64,000 nt of DNA from Fischerella sp. PCC 9605 (GTDB taxonomy: Bacteria > Cyanobacteriota > Cyanobacteriia > Cyanobacteriales > Nostocaceae): positions 321,146 through 385,145 of the forward strand of contig NZ_KI912154.1 of NCBI RefSeq assembly GCF_000517105.1, in the 5' to 3' direction. The translations under genes and the position numbers were made by a program. Below the pieces are notes generated by a model. It did not search any database, was not told the DNA's origin, and worked only from the letters and a program-made list of their open reading frames with translations. Every line of letters starts with the position of its first letter. Within the stretch, counting starts at the first letter, position 1. Below are positions 7,703 to 17,581 of this stretch, piece after piece.

Positions 7703-9586
7703 TCAGTTAGCAACTATACTCTCCTTAAGAGAAGCAAAATGCCTTCCACCCAGATCAATTTCTCCCTGTTCAATGCCAGTTTTGATTCTGGCGACTAAAT
7801 ACTCCCAGTCAGAGGTAATGATATTTGTGCCATGATCTGGCTCGATCAGACTGGCTAGGGCAATATTGCTGCCATATTTGTTGACTAAATTGTGTATACC
7901 TAGGAAATTGAAAACTCCTGATTCATATGTTCCACAAGGAACTGAGGGATTGTGTACTCCAGTGCAATACTCATTTGGTTTAAACCATTGAATTGACGGA
8001 TATCCGTGAAAATGAAACATTGGCGCACCATCTTTGATTAGTTCAGGTGCGTACAAAGCAGCAGCCAGGGCGATCGCCACCATCACGTAGATATCATAAG
8101 AAGGCTTAATATCTACTACTGCCGGATCGATGCCTTCCGGTAATTGCAAATACAATCTGTCTTTTAAACCAATTCTGAGAATGTCACGCTCAAGGCTTAA
8201 ATCTGTTTTGTTTGAACCTGAACGAGAGGTAAGCAGCCAGATATCGGGAATTTGCTTATAAACGTATTTATCTCCTATTTTTGTTTTTACGTATCGCCTG
8301 CCTATTTCATTTTCACGGACTTCCGCACTACTGTATCCTGCTATTGGTAACAAGTTTAGCCACTCGTTTTCGGATATTTCCAGTTCTCCTACGTATTGTG
8401 GCGGTTCGGCATAGGCAACAAAACCATAAGAAACACCTGTTCTTCCATCCGCCATCCAGTCAACAATATCTCTGTGTGACTTTCTTTTAATGACATTGTC
8501 AATCTTAAAACCAGCAGGCAATAAATTTGTTGATGCCAATTCTTGACCCATTTTCACCAATCTGGCTGCAAAGCTAGATTGATTAGAGTCATATATTCCT
8601 ACCTGAAATTGTCTCATTGACAATGGCATGATTGGCACATAAATTTTGGGAGTTAAGGATTTCAGAACGAATTTATCTATTTCATCTACAGGAAACATTG
8701 AATCGGAAAGATTCATGTTTAAGATGGAAATGTGAGTAGGAGAAACTCCAATGGCAATTTCCGAAAATGTTCTAACTAAAGTGTTGATACCAATTGGAAT
8801 TTTTTGTTGATAAGAAAGTTTTGGATCGGTGAATTTTTTATCTAGCTCGGTAAGTACGATGACTTGAGTATTTGTCGGGTCTTCAATGGAGCGAACATTT
8901 TCTTCAGCCCAACTAATAAACTGAGCTATTTTTGAGACGGATATTTTTTGATTTTTCAAAATAAAACGGGTATAGGCAGAATACAAATTTTCTACAGCAC
9001 ATATCTTTAACTTTCCTGCTAAAGACGGCTGCCTTTCCACATCAATGACTGCACTAATTCCAGCTTTTACTGCCCTTGTCTTGATGCTTTTCTTCCAGTT
9101 TATGAATGGTATATTGATTTCATATTCAAACTCTCTTGTTGCTTGTTCCCAAGGTTCTATCTGAATACCACAAGCCCGGAGTTTGGTTTCTAACTCTTTT
9201 CTAAATTCCACAATAGTGTTGTTGTCGTAACCTTTCGGTAATGGACGAAAAGTTACGACCAAACTTTTTGCCATGACTGTTGAGTCAATGACAGGAGGCT
9301 TAAAACCGACAGTAGAGCGATCGCAAAACCCTCCAATCAAACGACCAATTGTTTGCAGGCTGAGATGTTCCCCATTCAAAACAGAATTGTCACTAACAGT
9401 TCCGTTGCTTTCATCCAGAAACGCCAAAATCTCGGGTTTACGCTGAGCGATTTCCATGCGAAGCTCGGATGATAAAATTCCCTTTGGAGAATGAATCTTA
9501 AGTTTACCGTTATCAGCCCAAATTTGAACGCCTTGCTGATTAAGATTTTCCACAAGCTCGGATACATTCAGCTGAGATACATTCAT
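7703..9586 (-). CDS. TubC-type docking domain fused to a large unassigned domain
   Basis: The 627 residues begin with a TubC-like N-terminal docking domain at about 5-55, recognisable from LVENLNQQGVQIWADNGKLK followed by the ILSSELRMEIAQRKPEILAF helix pattern. In the known family this domain sits at the N-terminus of NRPS or PKS subunits and binds the short C-terminal tail of the upstream subunit. The other roughly 570 residues match no catalytic domain I recognise: no condensation, adenylation, thioesterase, KS or KR motif. A conserved-looking stretch near the C-terminus has MFHFHGYPSIQWF, a pair of Cys in EYCTGVHNPSVPCGTYESG, and EPDHGTN. The preceding PKS subunit ends in an acidic tail (EASESEMFEI) that could be its docking partner. 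With no thioesterase in the locus, chain release or transfer is one possible role, but this is a guess. Start chosen at ATG 9584-9586 behind a purine-rich AAGAGAGATGG. Confidence 0.75.
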   Translation of the reverse strand: MNVSQLNVSELVENLNQQGVQIWADNGKLKIHSPKGILSSELRMEIAQRKPEILAFLDESNGTVSDNSVLNGEHLSLQTIGRLIGGFCDRSTVGFKPPVIDSTVMAKSLVVTFRPLPKGYDNNTIVEFRKELETKLRACGIQIEPWEQATREFEYEINIPFINWKKSIKTRAVKAGISAVIDVERQPSLAGKLKICAVENLYSAYTRFILKNQKISVSKIAQFISWAEENVRSIEDPTNTQVIVLTELDKKFTDPKLSYQQKIPIGINTLVRTFSEIAIGVSPTHISILNMNLSDSMFPVDEIDKFVLKSLTPKIYVPIMPLSMRQFQVGIYDSNQSSFAARLVKMGQELASTNLLPAGFKIDNVIKRKSHRDIVDWMADGRTGVSYGFVAYAEPPQYVGELEISENEWLNLLPIAGYSSAEVRENEIGRRYVKTKIGDKYVYKQIPDIWLLTSRSGSNKTDLSLERDILRIGLKDRLYLQLPEGIDPAVVDIKPSYDIYVMVAIALAAALYAPELIKDGAPMFHFHGYPSIQWFKPNEYCTGVHNPSVPCGTYESGVFNFLGIHNLVNKYGSNIALASLIEPDHGTNIITSDWEYLVARIKTGIEQGEIDLGGRHFASLKESIVAN

Positions 9587-9645
9587 AATTCACCATCTCT
9601 CTTGTCTTGTAATTTTTCAAAAACAGCTTTGCAATTAACTCTCAA

Positions 9646-12600
9646 TTAAATTTCAAACATCTCTGATTCCGAAGCTTCAATTTCTTTAGCTAAATGCTGC
9701 GAAAGGGATTCAATCGTCGGATAATGCACCAACATCAGCGGCGAAACTTCAACTCCGAAAACTTGCTTGCCAGCGCTAGCAATGCTAATTGCTAACACCG
9801 AATCCAAACCATAGCTATCAAAAGAAGCTCGAATGTTTATATCCTCTGGTTTAATTCCTAACTCTTTCGCAATTCGATCCACCAACCAAGCTTGAATATC
9901 TGGCGCTGTTAGAGAACTAACATTAAACTGTGGCACTGATATTTGTTCAGCCTTTTCCTCTTGTTTGTCAACTGCTTCGGGAAGGTATTGATTTCTCAAA
10001 ACTTCAAAAATCCTGGGAAGTAAATTTAACTCCTCTTGTGAAAATTCTCCTGTTTTTTCTAACTGCTTAGCTAGCTGTTCGGGTTCTGCCTGACTGAACA
10101 AGTTAACAATCGAAGACTGACCATTATTTTGAGACAAGTTTTCTATTTTCCCGTGCCCATTATTATTAGTTCCAAACCAATGGCGCTTTCGCTGCCAGGG
10201 GTAGGTCGGAAGTTGTACGCGCTGACGCGAGTAGTCTCGATCAAAACCTGACCAGTTAACTTTTGCTCCACGCACATATAATGTGCCCAAACTATCCAGA
10301 AGTTGTTGCCAATCATCTTTCTCTGGATGCAGACTGGGAAGCCAAACTTTTTCTGTCTCAGATAAGTAATGGCGACCCATTTCTACTAGAATCGGCTTTG
10401 GCCCAACTTCCACAAATATTTCGTACCCTTGTTGAGCGAGGGTATCCATACTGGTAGCAAAACTTACGGGTTGTCGCCCTTGACAACACCAATATTCGGG
10501 GCTAGCTATCTGGGTAGTAGCTAATTCACCAGTAAGATTGGAAACTAAGGGAATTCTTGGTGGGGAGTAGGTTACTTCCTTGGCAATACGCTCGAACTCT
10601 CCCGCTTTCACCATCTCTTCTTGGGTTAGTGCTTGCATCAACTGCCCTCGTTTGGCGATCAACTTCAAGCCATCTTCCAAGCTGAAAACTCCAGCGACAC
10701 AGGCAGCAACGTATTCTCCTACACCTTGACCCGTGACTATAGCGGGTTCTATACCCCAAGATTTCCATAACTGGAAGAGGGCATACTCCAAGGTAAATAA
10801 GGCAGGTTGGCTGTAAGCAGTTTCATTTAGAGGAGAACTTGTTCCTGGTTCGGGATACAGAACCTCTAGCAGAGACTGTTCTAAATAGGAACGCACAATC
10901 TCATTGCAGCGATCGCAAACTCGCCGGAATTCTGGTTGGGTTTCGTAGAGTTGACGCCCCATTTCTACATACTCAGAGCCTTGATCTGTGAAAAGGAAAG
11001 CAATCTTGGCAGAATCTGTTACCTTTCCCTTGCATAACCCTGCTACTTCCTGCCCAGCATTGAAAGCAGCTAGCTTTTCCCAGAGTTCGGCAGATGAGGA
11101 AGCTACCACACTCAGCCGATGCTGAAAATGCGATCGCCCACAGCAGGCACTAAAACAGATATCTCCTAAGGCTAAGTCTGGATTAGTGGCTAGGTGCTTT
11201 TCGTACCGTTCGGCTAACTGCACCAAAGCCTCATCTGTCTTAGCTGACAGTGCCAGCAGATGCAAGGGACGCTCGATTGAGCTTTGCATCGGCTTTGAAA
11301 CCGGAGCCTCTTCCAAAATCAAGTGAGCATTGGTACCGCAAAAACCAAAACCACTTACTCCCGCCAGGCGTCGCTTTTCTGCTGCGGGCCAGGGCATCCG
11401 CTGCGTAGCAACTTTTACTGGCAGTTCATCCCAATTTATATAAGGATTGGGCTGCTGAAAGTGGAGGTGGGGTGGAATCTCCCCATGTTGCAGGGCAAGT
11501 ACCACCTTGATCAGACCCGCAACCCCAGAAGCTGGTTCTAAGTGACCAATGTTAGTTTTTACCGAACCAATCACCAAAGGTTTATCTTGAGGGCGGTTCT
11601 TGCCAAACACTGCCCCCAAAGCTGCTACCTCAATCGGTTCTCCTACAGATGTCCCCGTGCCCTGAACCTCTACATAGTCAATCTGGGCTGAATCTACGCC
11701 ACCATTTTCTAGGGCTTGGCGAATCACGGCTTGTTGAGATAGTCCGTTGGGGGCAATCAAGCTACTACTACGACCATTGTGATTGACCGCAGAGCCTCGA
11801 ATCACGGCTAGAATGTTGTCCCCGTTAGCCAAGGCATCTCTTAGGCGCTTGAGGACGACGACACCACACCCTTCTCCTTTGACAAAACCATTCGCAGCAG
11901 CATCGAAGGTTTGGCAGCGACCGTTGGGATTGAGCATCCGTGACTTGGAAAGGGCAATGCTGGTGTCTGGCACGAGATTCAAACCAACTCCGCCAGCCAG
12001 AGCCAAATTGCACTCTCCCAAACGCAAACTCTGACAAGCCAAATGCACTGCCACTAAGGAGGAAGAGCAGGACGTATCAACAGCCATACTGGGGCCTTTT
12101 AGTCCTAAAATGTAGGATAAACGTCCCGCGGCTACGCTCAAAGAGTTACCGATCGCACTAAAAGCATCAATTTGATTCTGATCCCCTACCGACGACATAA
12201 CTTTGCTGTAGTCATTGATGTAAATGGCTACAAACACCCCTGTGGAGCTGTTATACAAATGCTCTGGTGCTTGAGTTGCATTTTCTAGAGCTTCCCAACT
12301 CACCTCTAGCAAAAGCCGTTGCTGGGGGTCCATACTTGCTGCTTCTCGCGCTGATATTCCGAAAAACTCAGGGTTAAAGGCATCCACCTGAGCCAAAAAA
12401 CCGCCTTTGCGGGTACACATTTTGCCTGGAGCATCTGGATCGGGATCGTAGTATTTTTCAATATCCCATCGGTCAGCAGGAACATCGGTAATGGCATCTA
12501 CCCCGTTGCGCAACAGTTGCCAAAATGCCTCTGGATTGTCAGCCCCTCCAGGAAATCGGCAACCCATACCAACAATGGCTATTGGTTCCTTCTTGGCATA

Positions 12601-12696
12601 TTCTATAGCGTCCAGCTTGGCTTGCATGTCCTCCAATGCCAGAAGTGCCCGTTTGATGGGAGATACAGACTTTTCTTGTGCTGAATTCAAATTCAT
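9646..12696 (-). CDS. Type I PKS subunit, KS-AT-ACP with degenerate KS and AT
   Basis: Domain order over 1016 residues is N-terminal docking helix (about 10-35), KS (about 37-465), AT-like (about 565-845) and ACP (about 930-1005). The KS keeps DTSC with Cys210 and NIGH with His385. The first catalytic His of the HGTGT motif is Gln345 (VQGTGTS), and the conserved FGFGGTNAH reads FGFCGTNAH. The AT has lost its nucleophile: GHSVG is GQGVG at 656-660. Its entry motif is FTDQGSE instead of FTGQGSQ. About 75 residues carrying the small subdomain and the HAFHS specificity motif are absent after residue 690, relative to the neighbouring PKS. The ACP is intact with YGLDS and Ser966. The gene starts 3 bp after the upstream PKS stop. 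It ends in an acidic tail without the usual PKS docking peptide. A transfer rather than extension module is likely. Confidence 0.88.
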   Translation of the reverse strand: MNLNSAQEKSVSPIKRALLALEDMQAKLDAIEYAKKEPIAIVGMGCRFPGGADNPEAFWQLLRNGVDAITDVPADRWDIEKYYDPDPDAPGKMCTRKGGFLAQVDAFNPEFFGISAREAASMDPQQRLLLEVSWEALENATQAPEHLYNSSTGVFVAIYINDYSKVMSSVGDQNQIDAFSAIGNSLSVAAGRLSYILGLKGPSMAVDTSCSSSLVAVHLACQSLRLGECNLALAGGVGLNLVPDTSIALSKSRMLNPNGRCQTFDAAANGFVKGEGCGVVVLKRLRDALANGDNILAVIRGSAVNHNGRSSSLIAPNGLSQQAVIRQALENGGVDSAQIDYVEVQGTGTSVGEPIEVAALGAVFGKNRPQDKPLVIGSVKTNIGHLEPASGVAGLIKVVLALQHGEIPPHLHFQQPNPYINWDELPVKVATQRMPWPAAEKRRLAGVSGFGFCGTNAHLILEEAPVSKPMQSSIERPLHLLALSAKTDEALVQLAERYEKHLATNPDLALGDICFSACCGRSHFQHRLSVVASSSAELWEKLAAFNAGQEVAGLCKGKVTDSAKIAFLFTDQGSEYVEMGRQLYETQPEFRRVCDRCNEIVRSYLEQSLLEVLYPEPGTSSPLNETAYSQPALFTLEYALFQLWKSWGIEPAIVTGQGVGEYVAACVAGVFSLEDGLKLIAKRGQLMQALTQEEMVKAGEFERIAKEVTYSPPRIPLVSNLTGELATTQIASPEYWCCQGRQPVSFATSMDTLAQQGYEIFVEVGPKPILVEMGRHYLSETEKVWLPSLHPEKDDWQQLLDSLGTLYVRGAKVNWSGFDRDYSRQRVQLPTYPWQRKRHWFGTNNNGHGKIENLSQNNGQSSIVNLFSQAEPEQLAKQLEKTGEFSQEELNLLPRIFEVLRNQYLPEAVDKQEEKAEQISVPQFNVSSLTAPDIQAWLVDRIAKELGIKPEDINIRASFDSYGLDSVLAISIASAGKQVFGVEVSPLMLVHYPTIESLSQHLAKEIEASESEMFEI

Positions 12697-12699
12697 TTT

Positions 12700-15600
12700 T
12701 CAGTACCTCATGCTGTCCAATTTACTGAGCAACAGCGCTTCTGCTTCGTTGTCTGATAAATGATCTAAATTTGACTCAGCTACAACTTGCTCCTCATTGT
12801 TGCTTTTCTGTAACTCCACAGCAGATTCATTACTCAACTCTATTTCCATCACTTCTTTAGCCAGATAATCCACAAGCGCTTCTACGGTTGGATAATCAAA
12901 GGGTAAAGTTGCAGGTAGAGAATAGCCGAGAGTGCTTTCCAAACGGTTCCTCAACTCGACGAGCATTAGAGAATCCATACCCATATCAAAGAAACCTTGT
13001 TGCGGATCTGGCAATTGGAAAGAGTCAAGTCCCATCACCTTAGTAATTTCAGTTTGAATGTGAGCAATTAAAAGAGTGCGGCGATCGCTAACAGGAGCTG
13101 CCTCTAATTGCTGCAAAAATAATTTTGTTGGCTGTGCGGATGGTTCTTCAAATGCTGCTGCAAAGGACTCAAGAAACGGCGAAGCCAGGCTTTGAGGGAA
13201 TTGTTGGAGGAACTTAGACCAGTTAACTGGCAACACTCCCACCTGGGTTGTGCTCTGTTGTGCTAGCAAGTTTCCTAATACCTGCATTCCCTGCTGTGCT
13301 GGTATAGGCTCCACTCCCTGGGCAGTAAATCTCGCTTGGTCGCGGCTGGTGAGGCTAGCTGCCATCCCTGCATCGCTCCACGGCCCCCAGTTAATGCTTA
13401 ACCCTGGCAACCCCAACGCCCGCCGATGATGGGCTAAGGCATCCATAAAGGCATTAGCCGCCGCATAATTTCCTTGACCTGGCGAACCCAGCAATGCGGA
13501 AACGGAGGAAAACGTCACAAACAAATCTAGTGGTAGCTGTTTGGTCAAGCTGTGCAGAATCCAAGTTCCTTTAACCTTTGCCGCCATGACTTGCTCAAAG
13601 GCTTTCCAGTCCTGCTGTAGCAAAATGCCGTCGTGGAGAACGCCAGCAGCATGTACAATTCCTCGCAGGGGTGGCATCGAAGTTTCAATTTGCTCGATCG
13701 CTCTGACCATATCCTGCCACTCGGCGACATCGGCTTGGGCGACGACAATCTTAGCTCCTACCCGTTCCATCTCAGCGATCGCTTTCTGTACCTCAGCAGA
13801 AGCCTCTCGGCGTCCAGTCAGCAATAAATGCCGCGCTCCATGCTCTACCATCCACTGTGCTACTTTTATACCTAATGCTCCCAGCCCTCCAGTAATGAGG
13901 TAGGTGCTATCCGACTGGAAGGACGCAGTACGAGCCGGTGGTACTTGGCTTCGGACTAGACGAGCTACATAGCGCTGTCCTTGGCGAAAAGCGAGTTGGT
14001 CTTCCCCTTGAGAATCAAAAATCTCTGCTAACAAATTTACTGCTTCATCTTTTGGCGCATCGCCAGCCAAATCTAGCAGTCCTCCCCACAATTTTGGATG
14101 TTCCAGAGCAATTACCTTACCCAATCCCCACAAAGAAGCTTGAGCCACTCCTGGCAGTGACGAAACCTCTGGTACTGCCCCCCTCGTCACCAACCACAAA
14201 CGCGGGAAGGCTTGTTGATAACAGTTGGCGAGAGCTTGCACCAAATGCAGGGTACTGCCACAACCGAGAACCTGAATTTCTTCTAGCGAGGGGATGGTCA
14301 ACTCTGGAACCAATCCTGTGTCTAAACTCCACAGGTGGACAACTGTCCTTAACGGCAGGTTTGTAGTTTCCACCATCTCTTGCAACAGCCGCTCGAAATC
14401 GGCTGGATTAGATGGGTTGAGACTCCAAGTTCCAGGCTCTTTGGTTTGATATGTGTCTCCCGCATAGACTAAAAGACAACTCTGACCCCGTTCTTCTAAG
14501 AGATGGGCTAGGGCTTGTCCTACACCCCCTCTGTCAGCGAAAATCAACCAACTACCTGGTTCTTGGAAACTGATTTCTGCCAGCTGACGCGGCTTGGGCT
14601 GCCAGGTTACTTCGTAGAGCCAATCTTTGATGGATGCTGCCGTTAGCTCCTGTTGGTGTTGCTTCACTAATACGGATAGCAGCTTAGGCAGTAATTTTAC
14701 ATCTGCTTCTGAAAGTTGTTCTGCTGTTTCTATATATTGGGCTAACTGTTGAGTATCTCCCTGATGCAAGAGATTGACGATGGTCGTCGTTTGAACATTG
14801 TTTTGGGATAAAGGCTCTGCTTTGGAATGCCCATGGTTATGTAATGTTTCTAACCAATAGCGCTGGCGCTGAAATGGATAAGTCGGTAACGCCACGCGAC
14901 GGCGGGGATAGTCTCGGTCAAAGCCAGTCCAGTCTACTGGCGTCCCAGATAAGTACAATGCCGCCAAACTGTCAAGAAGTTGTTGCCAATCTTCACGCCC
15001 TGTCCGCAGGCTAGGAAGCCAAGCTATCTCTCCCTCCGTTAGGCAGTAACGACCCATTCCCAGTAGGATTGGCTTGGGGCCTATCTCCACAAACACCTTG
15101 TAGCCCTGCTGAGCTAGTGCCTGCATACTTGCTGCAAATTTTACTGGTTGCCGTACGTGATGACACCAATACTCAGGGGTAGCGATATCGGCTGTAATCG
15201 GTTGACCAGTGAGATTGGAAATGAGGGTAAATTTAGGTAAGGAGTATGTAATATTTTTAGCAACCTGCTCAAACTCCCCTAGCATTGGCTCCATTAAGGG
15301 AGAGTGGAAGGCATGAGAAACTTGCAACTTTTTGGTCTTAATCCCTTCTGCGTGCAGGGCGTTGGTTACTGCCTCTACAGCCTGGCGATCGCCAGAAATG
15401 ACGATATTTTTGGGGCCATTAATCGCGGCGATCGCTACCTTTTGGGCATAGGGTTGAATGGCTGAGACTACTCGGGCTTCATCTGTCAATACCGCCACCA
15501 TCTCGCCATTTTCGGGCAACGCTTGCATCAGACGAGCACGTTCTGCAATCAGCTTCAGACCATCTTCTAAACTAAATACCCCCGCCGCACAGGCCGCGGC

Positions 15601-17538
15601 ATATTCGCCCACGCTATGACCCATGACTGCATCTGGCTTAATTCCCCAGGATTCCCATAATCGAAATAGAGCATATTCCAGAGCAAACAGGGCTGGTTGG
15701 GTGTAAGCAGTCTCATCTAAGGGTGAAGATTTTCCTGCTTCGGGATAGAGAACCTCAAGTAGAGGCTGTTTCAGATAGGGACGCAGAATTTCGGCGCATT
15801 GGTCGAGAGTTTGCCGAAAAGTAGGTTGGGTTTCGTAGATTTGGCGACCCATACCTACATATTGCGAACCCTGACCAGTGAATAAAAAGGCTAACTTTGG
15901 CGGCTTACGTTTAGTTACTTGCTCGCTTCTAAGACCATCCGTATCCTGTGCGGTGGCAAAAGCATTTAATTGCTGGCACAACTGTACAGAAGATGCAGTG
16001 GCAACAGCGAGGCGATGCTCGAAATGCGATCGCCCCGTACTTGCAGTAAAGCAAATATCTGCTAGCGATGCTCCGGGATGAGACGCTAAGAAATCTGCAT
16101 AACTTTGTGCCATCTCCCGCAGAGCCAAATCGCTTTTGGCTGAGAGCGTCAGCAAGTGCAGAGGGCGTTCTATAGCTTCTTTCTTTTGACTTTTGACCCT
16201 TCGCTGCGCTCGAGGGCATGCTTTTGACTTTTGACTTTCTAGAGGTGCTTCCTCAACAATCACATGGCCATTAGTACCGCCAAAACCAAACGAACTAATG
16301 CCTGCATAACGAGTCCCTGTACTTGCAGTCCAATCTTGAAGCTCAACAGGAATGGCAAAGGGCGTCCCTTCTAATGAAATGTATGGATTTAGTTGCTTCA
16401 GATTGAGGTGCGGCGGAATTTGTTGATGCTGTAGCGACAGCACGATCTTGAGCAAGCCAGCCATACCAGCCGCAGCTTCCAAATGCCCAATGTTTGTCTT
16501 GACTGAGCCAATCCAACAAGGGCGATCGCTGCTGCGTCCCTCCATTAATACTGCTTTAAGGGATCTGACTTCAATGGGATCTCCTAAAGAAGTACCAGTT
16601 CCATGAGCCTCAACATAGCTAATTTGCGCTGGTTCCACTCCCGCATTTTCTAAAGCTTGGCGGATAACAGCCTGTTGAGAAGGCCCGTTGGGAGCAGTTA
16701 GCCCATTGCTAAGACCATCCTGGTTAATTGCCGAACCTCGGATGACTGCCTGAATATTATCGCCATCCCTAATAGCGTCACTAAGACGCTTGAGCACAGC
16801 AATACCGCATCCTTCGCCACGAACATAACCATCAGCATTGGCATCAAAGGTTTTACAACGACCATCGGCTGCCATCATTCGAGCCTGGGAGTAGGCTATG
16901 GTCTGTGCTGGCGACAACATCAAGCTTACTGCTCCCACTACACACAAATCTGACTCAGCAGTTTGTAGGCTGCGGCAAGCTAGATGTATTGCAACTAGGG
17001 AAGAAGAACAAGCTGTCTCAATTGCCAAGCTGGGGCCACGCAAATTTAGCAGGTAGGACAGGCGGTTGGCAGCAACACCAAGTGTGTTACCCGTGCCATC
17101 ATAAGCATTGATGCGGTCTGTATCTTGAGAGAGCAAAATTCCATAGTCGTAGTTGCCAATTCCAATAAAGACTCCTGTCTGACTGCCAGAGAGACTCGAA
17201 GGCGGTATTCCCGCATTTTCCAAGCTTTCCCAAGCAACTTCCAGAACTAGCCTCTGTTGGGGATCCATCCGCTCTGCCTCACGCGGTGAAATACTGAAAA
17301 AGGCAGGATCGAACCAATCAACTCTCTCGATAAATCCGCCATAACGAGTACTCATTTTTCCGGGTGTAGCAGGTTCGGGATTGTAGAAGCTATCCACATC
17401 CCATCGATCCTTAGGTACTTCGGATATGGCATTAATACCATTGCGCAAAAGATGCCAGAAAGCCTCCGGATTGCTAGCGCCTGGAAAACGACAGCCAATG
17501 CCAATAATAGCTATGGGTTCCACTATATAAGCCCTCAA
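12700..17538 (-). CDS. Type I PKS module KS-AT-KR-ACP
   Basis: In 1612 residues the order is KS (about 7-435), AT (about 547-895), KR (about 1210-1400), ACP (about 1495-1560) and a C-terminal docking peptide ([17 protein letters not shown]). Catalytic residues are complete: Cys177 in ETACSSS, His312 in AHGTGT, His352 in NIGH; AT Ser642 in GHSVG with HAFHS at 742-746, which predicts malonyl-CoA; KR GGLGALG at 1217 with Tyr1358 in [12 protein letters not shown] Ser1523 in MDSL. There is no DH or ER, so one round should give a beta-hydroxyacyl chain. The frame opens at TTG 17538, preceded by an in-frame TAA; GTG at 17523 is an alternative. There is no N-terminal docking domain, which fits loading from the free ACP upstream. 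A repeat-derived stretch interrupts the KS-AT linker. Confidence 0.93.
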   Translation of the reverse strand: MRAYIVEPIAIIGIGCRFPGASNPEAFWHLLRNGINAISEVPKDRWDVDSFYNPEPATPGKMSTRYGGFIERVDWFDPAFFSISPREAERMDPQQRLVLEVAWESLENAGIPPSSLSGSQTGVFIGIGNYDYGILLSQDTDRINAYDGTGNTLGVAANRLSYLLNLRGPSLAIETACSSSLVAIHLACRSLQTAESDLCVVGAVSLMLSPAQTIAYSQARMMAADGRCKTFDANADGYVRGEGCGIAVLKRLSDAIRDGDNIQAVIRGSAINQDGLSNGLTAPNGPSQQAVIRQALENAGVEPAQISYVEAHGTGTSLGDPIEVRSLKAVLMEGRSSDRPCWIGSVKTNIGHLEAAAGMAGLLKIVLSLQHQQIPPHLNLKQLNPYISLEGTPFAIPVELQDWTASTGTRYAGISSFGFGGTNGHVIVEEAPLESQKSKACPRAQRRVKSQKKEAIERPLHLLTLSAKSDLALREMAQSYADFLASHPGASLADICFTASTGRSHFEHRLAVATASSVQLCQQLNAFATAQDTDGLRSEQVTKRKPPKLAFLFTGQGSQYVGMGRQIYETQPTFRQTLDQCAEILRPYLKQPLLEVLYPEAGKSSPLDETAYTQPALFALEYALFRLWESWGIKPDAVMGHSVGEYAAACAAGVFSLEDGLKLIAERARLMQALPENGEMVAVLTDEARVVSAIQPYAQKVAIAAINGPKNIVISGDRQAVEAVTNALHAEGIKTKKLQVSHAFHSPLMEPMLGEFEQVAKNITYSLPKFTLISNLTGQPITADIATPEYWCHHVRQPVKFAASMQALAQQGYKVFVEIGPKPILLGMGRYCLTEGEIAWLPSLRTGREDWQQLLDSLAALYLSGTPVDWTGFDRDYPRRRVALPTYPFQRQRYWLETLHNHGHSKAEPLSQNNVQTTTIVNLLHQGDTQQLAQYIETAEQLSEADVKLLPKLLSVLVKQHQQELTAASIKDWLYEVTWQPKPRQLAEISFQEPGSWLIFADRGGVGQALAHLLEERGQSCLLVYAGDTYQTKEPGTWSLNPSNPADFERLLQEMVETTNLPLRTVVHLWSLDTGLVPELTIPSLEEIQVLGCGSTLHLVQALANCYQQAFPRLWLVTRGAVPEVSSLPGVAQASLWGLGKVIALEHPKLWGGLLDLAGDAPKDEAVNLLAEIFDSQGEDQLAFRQGQRYVARLVRSQVPPARTASFQSDSTYLITGGLGALGIKVAQWMVEHGARHLLLTGRREASAEVQKAIAEMERVGAKIVVAQADVAEWQDMVRAIEQIETSMPPLRGIVHAAGVLHDGILLQQDWKAFEQVMAAKVKGTWILHSLTKQLPLDLFVTFSSVSALLGSPGQGNYAAANAFMDALAHHRRALGLPGLSINWGPWSDAGMAASLTSRDQARFTAQGVEPIPAQQGMQVLGNLLAQQSTTQVGVLPVNWSKFLQQFPQSLASPFLESFAAAFEEPSAQPTKLFLQQLEAAPVSDRRTLLIAHIQTEITKVMGLDSFQLPDPQQGFFDMGMDSLMLVELRNRLESTLGYSLPATLPFDYPTVEALVDYLAKEVMEIELSNESAVELQKSNNEEQVVAESNLDHLSDNEAEALLLSKLDSMRY
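16180..16238. repeat. Short tandem repeat inserted in frame in the PKS KS-AT linker
   Basis: Two runs of CTTTTGACTTTTGAC-like heptamers (about 16182-16196 and 16221-16237) flank a GC-rich palindromic core. The stretch encodes a basic peptide near residues 435-455 that is missing from the otherwise similar linker of the neighbouring PKS subunit. The same heptamer type is common between genes in filamentous cyanobacteria. Confidence 0.6.
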
Positions 17539-17581
17539 CGCTTAATGTATTGCTGCTAATATGCCAAAAAGCGCGATCGCT

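Noticed and set aside
13541..13903. 120-codon plus-strand open frame inside the first PKS
   Set aside because: It lies antisense to the KR region, whose motifs are complete; the frame is rich in Cys, Ser and Arg as expected of a shadow.
13938..14366. 142-codon plus-strand open frame
   Set aside because: Antisense to the region between AT and KR of the PKS, with no ribosome site or recognisable family.
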